Part shown: in pieces, positions 18,525 through 25,681 of the stretch
Numbering within the stretch: the stretch's first letter is position 1
Layout of the letters: each line of letters opens with the position of its first letter
Assembly (NCBI RefSeq): GCF_000367345.1
Contig: NZ_BARE01000007.1
Coordinates: 124,001 to 188,000 of the forward strand
DNA length: 64,000 nucleotides
Source of the DNA: Sphingobium xenophagum NBRC 107872
GTDB lineage: Bacteria; Pseudomonadota; Alphaproteobacteria; Sphingomonadales; Sphingomonadaceae
Direction of reading: 5' to 3'
The notes under the pieces: model-generated
Database searches by the model: none
What the model saw: only the letters and a program-made list of their open reading frames with translations
What the model was told of the DNA's origin: nothing
Made by a program: the position numbers and the translations under genes

Positions 18525-18550
18525 CTGGTAACAGGCCTGCTGGTAACAGG
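18525..18550. promoter_or_regulatory. 11-bp direct repeat upstream of btaA
   Basis: CTGGTAACAGG occurs twice (18525-18535 and 18540-18550), 15 bases apart start to start, about 85 bases before btaA and just upstream of the divergent exonuclease gene. Each copy has CTG/CAG dyad ends. It could be a regulator site. The 15-base period does not fit a classical PHO box (11-base period). Confidence 0.35.
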
Positions 18551-18633
18551 GACGTAACGCTATCGTCACGGTGCCGACGCGCAGTTGCCCTATGGGCCAC
18601 GCCACGACCCGATAGCGAGGAGGCTTGAACAGC

Positions 18634-19863
18634 ATGGCGGCACCGGCCCATAAAAAGATCACGCGCGCGGTGCATCGCCACCGGCATCTGTCCAAGCAGG
18701 GGCTGCTGGAGCGTGCCTTTACCTTCGCGTTCCGGGGGCTGGTCTATGCCCAGATCTGGGAAGATCCGGCGGTGGACATGGAGGCACTGGCGATCACGCC
18801 CGATTGCCATGTGGTGACGATCGCGTCGGGGGGCTGCAACGTCCTGTCCTACCTGACTGCCGATCCCGCGAAGATCACGGCCGTGGACCTGAACACCGCC
18901 CATATCGCGCTCAACCGGCTGAAGCTGATGGCGGCGCGGACCTTGCCGGACCACGCCGCCTTTCACCGGTTTTTCGCGCAGGCGGACAGCCGCGAGAATA
19001 TCGCGGCCTATCGGGAGATGGTCGCGCCGCATCTGGATGAAGCGACGCGGCGCTATTGGGAAGGGCGCGACCTGATCGGGCGGCGGCGGATCGGCGGCTT
19101 TGCGCGGGGCATCTACAAACATGGCCTGCTGGGGCGCTTCATCGGCGCGGCGCATCTGCTGGCGCGGTTGCATGGCGTCAATCCGCGGCGGATGCTGGAC
19201 GCCACGACGCTGGCGGAGCAGCGCGCGATTTTCGACGCGGAACTGGCCCCGATTTTCGACAAGGCGTTTGTGCGCTGGCTGACCAGCCAGCCTGCCTCAC
19301 TGTTCGGGCTGGGCATTCCGCCTGCGCAGTTCGAGGCGCTGGCCGGGGACGACCGGATGGACGCGGTGCTCAAAGCGCGGCTAAAGAAACTGGCCTGCGA
19401 CTTTGACATGAAGGATAATTATTTCGCGGTCCAGGCCTTCGGGCGCGGCTATGCCGCCAATGACCCGGCGGGCGCGGGGCCATTGCCGCCCTATTTGCAG
19501 GCGGCCAATCATGACGCGGTGCGGACGCGGGCGGACCGTGTCGATGTGCGCCATGTCAATTTCACCGATTTCCTGCGCGATCAGCCGGCCGCCTCGGCGG
19601 ATCGCTACATTTTGCTCGATGCGCAGGACTGGATGGATGACGATCAGTTGAACGTGCTGTGGGCGCAGATCACGCGGACGGCGAAGCCGGGCGCGCGGGT
19701 GCTGTTCCGCACGGCGGGCGAACCGAGCATCCTGCCCGGACGGGTTGTCGACGCGGTGATGGACCAGTGGGCGTATCAGGCGCAGGCGTCGCTTGATTAC
19801 ACGGCGCGCGACCGATCGGCCATCTATGGCGGGGTGCATCTCTATGTGCTGAAGGAGTCATGA
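18634..19863 (+). CDS. btaA: S-adenosylmethionine:diacylglycerol 3-amino-3-carboxypropyl transferase
   Basis: 409-residue BtaA (DUF3419) protein, which transfers the 3-amino-3-carboxypropyl group of S-adenosylmethionine to diacylglycerol, the first step of betaine lipid (diacylglyceryl-N,N,N-trimethylhomoserine, DGTS) synthesis. Diagnostic segments are GLVYAQIWEDPAVDMEAL, TIASGGCNVLSYL, AVDLNTAHIALNRLKL and the C-terminal YILLDAQDWMDDDQLNVLW. The ATG at 18634 follows AGGAGG by ten bases. The next gene, btaB, overlaps its stop codon, as expected for the two-step pathway. The product acts at the cytoplasmic membrane. DGTS commonly replaces phospholipids under phosphate limitation, so phosphate control is likely but not proven here. 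Confidence 0.95.
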   Translation: MAAPAHKKITRAVHRHRHLSKQGLLERAFTFAFRGLVYAQIWEDPAVDMEALAITPDCHVVTIASGGCNVLSYLTADPAKITAVDLNTAHIALNRLKLMAARTLPDHAAFHRFFAQADSRENIAAYREMVAPHLDEATRRYWEGRDLIGRRRIGGFARGIYKHGLLGRFIGAAHLLARLHGVNPRRMLDATTLAEQRAIFDAELAPIFDKAFVRWLTSQPASLFGLGIPPAQFEALAGDDRMDAVLKARLKKLACDFDMKDNYFAVQAFGRGYAANDPAGAGPLPPYLQAANHDAVRTRADRVDVRHVNFTDFLRDQPAASADRYILLDAQDWMDDDQLNVLWAQITRTAKPGARVLFRTAGEPSILPGRVVDAVMDQWAYQAQASLDYTARDRSAIYGGVHLYVLKES

Positions 19864-20513
19864 TGAGCGACCATGGACGGTTGATGGACGGCACCTATCG
19901 CTGGCAACGGCATATCTATGACATAACGCGCAAATATTATCTGCTGGGGCGCGATGGGCTGATCGCCGACCTTGCCCCGCCTTCGGGCGGCAGCGTGCTG
20001 GAAATCGGTTGTGGCACCGGACGCAATCTGATCGCGGTTGGCAAGGCATGGCCCCATGCGCGGCTCTATGGCGTCGATATTTCGCAGGCGATGCTGGACA
20101 CTGCGCAGATTTCGGTTGAGCGGGTGGGCATGGCCTGCCGCGTCAGACTGGCACGGGGGGATGCCGTGGATTTCGATCCGCAGGCTCTGTTCGGGCGGGC
20201 GACCTTCGATCGCGTGTTCATCAGTTATGCGCTGTCGATGATCCCCGACTGGGAAGCAGCGTTGCAACAGGCCGCGCTATGCGTCGCGCCGGGGGGCAGG
20301 CTGGAGGTTGTGGATTTCGGCCAGCAGGAAGGCTTGCCCGGAGCGTGGCGCGCGGTCCTGTTTGGATGGCTGGCGCGGTTCCACGTAACGCCGCGCCCGG
20401 GCCTGGCAGCTGCGGTCCAACGGCTGGCGCATTCAGTTGGTGGAGAACCGTCCTGTCATTCCATGTATCGGAGCTATGCGATTAGAGGAAGCATAGCCTG
20501 GACTGAACACTGA
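19860..20513 (+). CDS. btaB: Betaine lipid N-methyltransferase
   Basis: 217-residue class I SAM methyltransferase predicted to methylate diacylglycerylhomoserine three times to DGTS. The SAM loop is VLEIGCGTGRNLIAVG, followed by ARLYGVDISQAML and ISYALSMIPDWEAAL. The N-terminal segment MDGTYRWQRHIYDITRKYYLLGRD is typical of BtaB. It starts at ATG 19860 (or the next codon, also ATG), overlapping the btaA stop TGA, so the two are translationally coupled. It ends shortly before the convergent TM2-domain gene with no clear terminator between. Confidence 0.94.
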   Translation: MMSDHGRLMDGTYRWQRHIYDITRKYYLLGRDGLIADLAPPSGGSVLEIGCGTGRNLIAVGKAWPHARLYGVDISQAMLDTAQISVERVGMACRVRLARGDAVDFDPQALFGRATFDRVFISYALSMIPDWEAALQQAALCVAPGGRLEVVDFGQQEGLPGAWRAVLFGWLARFHVTPRPGLAAAVQRLAHSVGGEPSCHSMYRSYAIRGSIAWTEH

Positions 20514-20539
20514 CCTGCGCAGTAGATTTCGAGGCTTGA

Positions 20540-20830
20540 TCAGGCGGCTCCATGGGCCATCATGTCAGTCATGAGTCGCTGACGGATACCATCCTGCTTA
20601 TCCCGTACCATTCCCGGAATCAGAAATGCATCGATCAAGAGCCAGATGAAGCCGACCAAGATGAGAAACGATATTATCTGCAAAATTGCGCTGGCAGGTC
20701 GGCCTAGATAAAAACGGTGCCCGGATATGATACCAAGAAAAAACCAAAGCAAGTAAGCTACAGCCACGCTTGGTCCCTGATTGGTAATCCGCTGTTCGAT
20801 CAATGTCAGTTGAGCAGTGTTAAGTGCCAT
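20540..20830 (-). CDS. TM2-domain small membrane protein
   Basis: 96-residue protein with a TM2 domain: two transmembrane helices (AVAYLLWFFLGIISG and ILQIISFLILVGFIWLLIDAF) joined by the signature HRFYLGRPA, plus a charged C-terminal tail. The biological role of bacterial TM2 proteins is unknown. The frame extends to 20887, but ATG 20830 has AGGGGG in front and gives the usual N-terminus MALNTAQL. An independent promoter lies at 20879-20907. It lies between btaB (convergent) and hemA (same strand). Confidence 0.85.
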   Translation of the reverse strand: MALNTAQLTLIEQRITNQGPSVAVAYLLWFFLGIISGHRFYLGRPASAILQIISFLILVGFIWLLIDAFLIPGMVRDKQDGIRQRLMTDMMAHGAA

Positions 20831-20878
20831 TTTTGCCCCCTGTGAAACCCCATCATCATCTTTCTGCTGAAAAATGAT

Positions 20879-20907
20879 GTTACACAAGTAGGCAAATTAC
20901 GTTTCAA
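20879..20907 (-). promoter_or_regulatory. Probable sigma-70 promoter of the TM2 gene
   Basis: On the minus strand TTGAAA is followed after 17 bases by TGTAAC, about 50 bases upstream of the TM2 start codon, in a locally AT-rich stretch. Confidence 0.5.
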
Positions 20908-20965
20908 GACTGGCTATCTTACGTTTTCGGGTTCTATCAGAGTGCTGCTCTGCGCAAACCTGCCC

Positions 20966-22192
20966 TTACGCTGCCTTGCGTTCAAGCAACTCAAGATCCA
21001 GCCGGTCCCAGATTTCCACCAGCGCCGCGACCAGATCGCGCATCATCGCTTCGGTGTGGGCCGGGCCGGGGGTGAAGCGCAGGCGCTCGGTCCCGCGCGG
21101 GACGGTGGGATAGTTGATCGGCTGCACATAGGCGCCATATTCGGCGAGCAGAATGTCGCTGATCCGCTTGGCCTTGACCGGATCGCCCACCATCAGCGGC
21201 ACGATATGGGTGACCGTGTCCATGACGGGGAGGCCCGCATCAGCCATGAACTGCTTGAGCAGGGCGGCGGATGCCTGTTGCCCGTCCCGTTCCTCGCTGG
21301 AGCCTTTCAGATGGCGCACACTGGCCAGCACGCCCGCGACCAGCACGGGGGAGAGCGAAGTGGTGAAGATGAAGCCGGGTGCATAGCTGCGGATCACATC
21401 GACGATCATCTGGTCAGCCGCGATATAGCCGCCCATCACGCCGAACGCCTTGCCCAGCGTGCCTTCGATGATGGTCAGCCGGTCAGCGACGGAGTCGCGT
21501 TCCGAAATGCCGCCGCCACGCGCGCCGTACATGCCCACGGCATGAACTTCGTCCAGATAGGTCAGCGCGTTGAACTCGTCGGCCAGGTCGCAGATCGCGG
21601 CGATCGGCGCGACGTCGCCGTCCATCGAATAGACGCTTTCGAACGCGATAAGCTTGGGCGCTTCGGGATCTTCGGCCGCCAGCAATTCGCGCAGATGGTC
21701 GACGTCATTGTGGCGGAACACCCGCTTTTCGCAGCCCGAATTGCGGATGCCCGCGATCATGCTGGCATGGTTGAGTTCATCGGAAAAGACGATGCAGCCC
21801 GGCAGCAGCTTGGCCAGGGTAGAGAGCGTCGCTTCGTTCGAGACATAGCCCGACGTGAACAGCAGGGCCGCTTCCTTGCCATGCAGATCGGCCAGTTCGC
21901 CTTCCAGATCGACATGATAATGGGTGTTGCCGCCGATATTGCGGGTGCCGCCGGACCCGGCGCCGACATCGTGCAGCGCCTCTTCCATCGCGGCCACGAC
22001 CTTGGGATGCTGGCCCATGGCCAGATAGTCGTTGGAACACCAGACGGTGATGGGCTTGGGACCATTATGGCCGTGAAAGCAGCGCGCATTGGGGTAGGCG
22101 CCCCGGTTGCGCAGGATATCGATGAACACCCGATACCGGCCTTCTTCATGGAGACGATCGATCGCCTGCGCAAAGATATGCTTGTAGTTCAC
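20966..22192 (-). CDS. hemA: 5-aminolevulinate synthase
   Basis: 408-residue PLP enzyme condensing glycine and succinyl-CoA to 5-aminolevulinate, the C4 entry into heme synthesis used by alphaproteobacteria. Motifs seen are [48 protein letters not shown], the PLP lysine in [14 protein letters not shown], and the C-terminal [13 protein letters not shown]. Length matches the family. The start is GTG 22192 ([13 protein letters not shown]) with AGGG upstream. Succinyl-CoA, its substrate, is also the end product of the methylmalonyl-CoA pathway encoded further along. It is transcribed alone as far as can be seen. Confidence 0.97.
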   Translation of the reverse strand: MNYKHIFAQAIDRLHEEGRYRVFIDILRNRGAYPNARCFHGHNGPKPITVWCSNDYLAMGQHPKVVAAMEEALHDVGAGSGGTRNIGGNTHYHVDLEGELADLHGKEAALLFTSGYVSNEATLSTLAKLLPGCIVFSDELNHASMIAGIRNSGCEKRVFRHNDVDHLRELLAAEDPEAPKLIAFESVYSMDGDVAPIAAICDLADEFNALTYLDEVHAVGMYGARGGGISERDSVADRLTIIEGTLGKAFGVMGGYIAADQMIVDVIRSYAPGFIFTTSLSPVLVAGVLASVRHLKGSSEERDGQQASAALLKQFMADAGLPVMDTVTHIVPLMVGDPVKAKRISDILLAEYGAYVQPINYPTVPRGTERLRFTPGPAHTEAMMRDLVAALVEIWDRLDLELLERKAA

Positions 22193-22335
22193 GCTCGCCC
22201 TAACCCTAGACTGCCCACATTCTACTTATAGCGGGCGTTTACCGATTGATGCCGCGCTTTACCAGCGCTAACCGTTCGCAGACATAAGGGGAAATACCGA
22301 TCAATCATATCGGACCTTTTGTCCAAGAGACAGAA

Positions 22336-23139
22336 TCAGAGCTGTTCGATCCGGTCGAGGCCATAGCGGGCAAGCGCCGGGGCAAGCGCGCGGACATGGT
22401 CATCCACCCGCGTGAATACGGCGATGCCGTTAGCCGGAGCGTCCGGCCAGGGTTGGCCCTGCGTCAGAAACGCGATGCGCCGGGCGATCCCCTCGCCGCC
22501 ATGAACGAAGGTCAGCGGACGCGATGCAGCGGCGGCCAGTTCTTCCTCGACCAGCGGAAAATGGGTGCAGGCCAGCGCCACGGTATCCATGCGGTCCCCG
22601 CCCGGCTGGTCGGTCAGGCCCGCCAGTGCGGCGCGGGCGATCGCCGGGTCGAGCGGTTCGCCGCGCAGCTTCGCTTCGGCCAGTTGCACCAATGCCGCGC
22701 AGCCATGGCGCAGCATGATGCAGTCCGCGCCATGTTCGGCGGCCAGCCGGTCGACATAGGGCTGGCGCACGGTGGCGTCGGTGCCCAATACTCCGAACAC
22801 GCGGGTTTTAGAGGCAAGCGCGGCGGGTTTGATCGCAGGCACAGTGCCGACGACCGGAATGTCGAGCGCCGCGCGCACATGGCTCAATGCGATGGTCGAT
22901 GCCGTGTTGCAGGCGATGACGGCGAGGCGCGGGCGGTACCGCTCCACCAGCCGCCCCAGCAGCGCCGGAACGCGCGCGGCGATCTCCGTCTCGCTCTTGG
23001 TGCCATAGGGGAATCCGGCGCTGTCAGCGGCATAGACGACCGGCGCGGTCGGTATCAGTGCGCGGGCGGGGGCGAGGATGGACAGCCCGCCCACGCCGGA
23101 ATCGAAAAAGAGGATGGGAGCTTCTGGCGCGACCGTCAT
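22336..23139 (-). CDS. murI: Glutamate racemase
   Basis: 267-residue cytoplasmic racemase supplying D-glutamate for peptidoglycan. The first catalytic cysteine is in VIACNTASTIALSHV and the second in VALACTHFPLVEEEL; FFDSGVGGLSILAPA and FPYGTKSETEI are further family blocks. ATG 23139 (MTVAPEAPILFFDSG) was chosen; the frame is open to 23178, but the extra residues are not family-like. It follows the hypothetical gene at 23191-23640 on the same strand with a short spacer, and is probably cotranscribed with it. Confidence 0.96.
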   Translation of the reverse strand: MTVAPEAPILFFDSGVGGLSILAPARALIPTAPVVYAADSAGFPYGTKSETEIAARVPALLGRLVERYRPRLAVIACNTASTIALSHVRAALDIPVVGTVPAIKPAALASKTRVFGVLGTDATVRQPYVDRLAAEHGADCIMLRHGCAALVQLAEAKLRGEPLDPAIARAALAGLTDQPGGDRMDTVALACTHFPLVEEELAAAASRPLTFVHGGEGIARRIAFLTQGQPWPDAPANGIAVFTRVDDHVRALAPALARYGLDRIEQL

Positions 23140-23190
23140 TATGGAGGGACATGTCGCGGGAACAGGCGGGGGTGTCAACGCCCGTTCGGT

Positions 23191-23640
23191 TCAATCCCCT
23201 GTTTCGGGCAGTTCCGCCAGCAACTTGCGCAGGGCCGCGACGCTGGCATCATATTGGTCGGCCGGGCCGGCGGCGCGCAGCAGTTCCAGATCGCCGCGCA
23301 ACTGGTCAATCCGCCGCTGCGCCATGGCCAGCTTCACGCCGTCGACCCTGATCTTCAGGTCGATGGCGGCCTTTAGCGGCTCCGTGTCCGACCAGTCCGG
23401 CTGCCGCCTGGCGAGCGTATCGACCGCGTCGAGCAACTTGCCGATCTGCCGCCCATAGCTTTCCTGCGCGACGATCGCCTGTTCGGTCTGCGGCGCGCTC
23501 GAATTATTTTCGTTGACGATGATGTTGCCGAACGACCAGCCGCCGTTGATCGACTGCCACAATTTCTGCGGTGCCAGCGCCATCGTCGTCCAGTTGTGGA
23601 CGAGGCTGCTGAAGGGATCGAACGAGGCATTGTCGGTCAT
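23191..23640 (-). CDS. Conserved-looking hypothetical protein
   Basis: 149-residue soluble protein. I do not recognise a domain. The N-terminus (MTDNASFDPFSSLVHNWTTMALAPQKLWQSINGGW) is aromatic-rich. The C-terminal half is strongly charged and helical (DLKIRVDGVKLAMAQRRIDQLRGDLELL), consistent with a short coiled coil; no signal peptide or membrane segment is seen. It ends about 50 bases before murI on the same strand and is divergent from plsY. Codon usage and GC match the neighbours. Confidence 0.7.
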   Translation of the reverse strand: MTDNASFDPFSSLVHNWTTMALAPQKLWQSINGGWSFGNIIVNENNSSAPQTEQAIVAQESYGRQIGKLLDAVDTLARRQPDWSDTEPLKAAIDLKIRVDGVKLAMAQRRIDQLRGDLELLRAAGPADQYDASVAALRKLLAELPETGD

Positions 23641-23794
23641 GGCAAGTCCGTCGCTGGGAGGTCGCCAGATTGACGGGCGCGCAGGCATAAATCAAGCGAA
23701 GCCGATGAGAGGTTGCGGTTGACCATTGCCCGCGCCGCCCGTCACGCTATGGTCGCCTGACCATCCTGTCTGCCCCATCATCATCGGCGAGAAT

Positions 23795-24394
23795 ATGAAC
23801 TTTCCCTGGCTGCTTCCCCTGTGCGTTCTGCTGCTTGGCTATGGGCTGGGTTCCATCCCCTTTGGCCTGTTGCTGACCCGCCTTACCGGGGCGGGCGACC
23901 TGCGGCAGATCGGTTCCGGCAATATCGGCGCGACCAATGTGCTGCGCACGGGGCGCAAGGGGCTGGCGGCGGCGACGCTGCTGCTGGACCTGCTCAAGGG
24001 CGCGGCGGCGGTGCTGATCGGCGCGGCGTTGATCGACGGAGGAGGGCCGATGGCGGGGGCCGCGGCCTTTATCGGCCATTGCTATCCGGTCTGGCTGCGC
24101 TTTGCCGGGGGCAAGGGCGTGGCGACGATGATGGGCGTGGTGACGGCGCTGCACTGGCCCGCTGGCTGCATCTTCGCGGCAGTGTGGCTGGGGGCGCTGT
24201 TCGGGACCAAATGGTCGTCGGTCGGCGGCATGGCGGCGGCGGTTAGCGCGCCGATCGCGCTATGGTTCATGGGGCGGATCGAACTGGTGCCCGTGGCGCT
24301 GGCGATGGCGCTGATCCTGTTGTGGCGGCATCGCGCCAATATCGCGCGGCTGATGCAGGGGACGGAACCCAAGATCGGGTCCGGCAAAGGGTGA
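23795..24394 (+). CDS. plsY: Glycerol-3-phosphate acyltransferase PlsY
   Basis: 199-residue polytopic membrane acyltransferase that uses acyl-phosphate to acylate glycerol-3-phosphate, the first step of phospholipid synthesis. The three PlsY motifs are visible: GSIPFGLLLTRL followed by GSGNIGATNVLRTGRKG, then FIGHCYPVWLRFAGGKGVAT, and GGMAAAVSAP. Several hydrophobic helices alternate with these loops. ATG 23795 (MNFPWLLPL) gives the normal N-terminus. Its TGA overlaps the GTG of dprA (GTGA), a common plsY-dprA pairing. Confidence 0.95.
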   Translation: MNFPWLLPLCVLLLGYGLGSIPFGLLLTRLTGAGDLRQIGSGNIGATNVLRTGRKGLAAATLLLDLLKGAAAVLIGAALIDGGGPMAGAAAFIGHCYPVWLRFAGGKGVATMMGVVTALHWPAGCIFAAVWLGALFGTKWSSVGGMAAAVSAPIALWFMGRIELVPVALAMALILLWRHRANIARLMQGTEPKIGSGKG

Positions 24395-25473
24395 GCGAGC
24401 AGGAACGGTTCGACCGGCTGCGGCTCATCCGCTCACCCCGGATCGGCCCGGTCAGCTATCGGCAATTGTTGGCGCGCTTCGGCACGGCGGGGGCTGCATT
24501 GCGCGCCATTCCCGATCTGGCGGCACGCGGCGGCGGCAAGGCAAGCGTTGCCGATGCAGGCGCGGTCGAGCGGGAGATTGCCGCATCACGGGCCTTGGGC
24601 GCGCGTTACCTGTTGATGGGGGACGCAGACTATCCCGCGCTGCTCGACCAGTTTGAGGGCGCGCCGCCCGCGCTGATCGTGCGCGGGGACGCGGCGCTGG
24701 CAGCGGGCCATTGCATCGCCATGGTCGGCGCGCGCAATGCATCGGCTGCGGCAATACGCTTCGCGCGGACGCTGGCGCAGGATCTGGGGCAGCGCGGCTC
24801 GGTGGTCGTATCGGGGCTGGCACGGGGGATCGACACGGCGGCGCATCAGGGATCGGTGGGCAGCGGGACGATCGGCGTCATCGCCTGCGGGCTGGACGTG
24901 GTGTTTCCGCCGGAAAATCGCGATTTGCAGGCGCAGATCGCCGATGTCGGCCTGTTGGTGACCGAACATCCGCCCGGCGTGCAGCCGCTGGCGCGCCATT
25001 TTCCCGCGCGCAACCGGATCATCGCGGGTTTGGCGGTGGGGACGGTTGTGGTCGAAGCCGCGCCCAAATCGGGTTCGCTCATCACCGCGCGGCTGGCGGG
25101 CGAGGCGGGGCGGGAGGTGATGGCGGTGCCCGGATCGCCGCTCGATCCGCGCGCGCAAGGCTGCAACCAGCTGATCCGCGAGGGCGCGACCCTGATCCAG
25201 AATGCCGACGATGTGCTGGAGGCGGTGGGCAGCATCGACATTCGCATGGTGCGGCAGGGCAGTTTCGATTTCGCCGGTGAGCCGGTATCGAGCGATGTCG
25301 CGGCGGGCGAACGCAGCGCCGTCATCGCGCTGCTGGGCCATGCGCCGGTGCCGGTGGACGAACTGATCCGGCTGAGCGGGCTTAGCCCGGCGGTGGTGCA
25401 GACCGTGCTGCTGGAACTGGAACTGGCCGAGCGGCTGGACCGGCTGGCGGGGGGACGGGTGCGTTTGCGGTGA
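24391..25473 (+). CDS. dprA: DNA-processing protein DprA
   Basis: 360-residue DprA/Smf protein. It loads RecA on incoming single-stranded DNA during natural transformation and may have other roles in non-competent hosts. The central Rossmann-like DprA domain shows MVGARNASAAAIRFA, VSGLARGIDTAAHQGS, GVIACGLDVVFPPENRDL and ARNRIIAGLA. An N-terminal SAM-like region (LRLIRSPRIGPVSY) and a C-terminal winged-helix-like segment flank it. The GTG at 24391 overlaps the plsY stop; the longer frame is antisense-like noise. No com genes are in the window, so competence is not shown. Confidence 0.95.
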   Translation: MSEQERFDRLRLIRSPRIGPVSYRQLLARFGTAGAALRAIPDLAARGGGKASVADAGAVEREIAASRALGARYLLMGDADYPALLDQFEGAPPALIVRGDAALAAGHCIAMVGARNASAAAIRFARTLAQDLGQRGSVVVSGLARGIDTAAHQGSVGSGTIGVIACGLDVVFPPENRDLQAQIADVGLLVTEHPPGVQPLARHFPARNRIIAGLAVGTVVVEAAPKSGSLITARLAGEAGREVMAVPGSPLDPRAQGCNQLIREGATLIQNADDVLEAVGSIDIRMVRQGSFDFAGEPVSSDVAAGERSAVIALLGHAPVPVDELIRLSGLSPAVVQTVLLELELAERLDRLAGGRVRLR

Positions 25474-25681
25474 GGAATGACGCCCAGTCGAAACGAACGG
25501 AGCCAATAGTTCCCCCAACTCTTTTATCACCAGAGATGCCGACCTTCGCTGGCATGACGGCAGAGCCAAGGGGCTAGCGCTCCCCCGCCTTCTCCCCTAA
25601 TCACACGCACCGCTTGACGCCCGCCGTCATCGCCTTCCAGACTCGCGCGTACGTGTGAGGCATCAAATTCCGGGGCCGTAA

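Noticed and set aside
25614-25642. TTGACG upstream of topA as a promoter
   Set aside because: No acceptable -10 sequence at 16-18 bases; kept as unproven.
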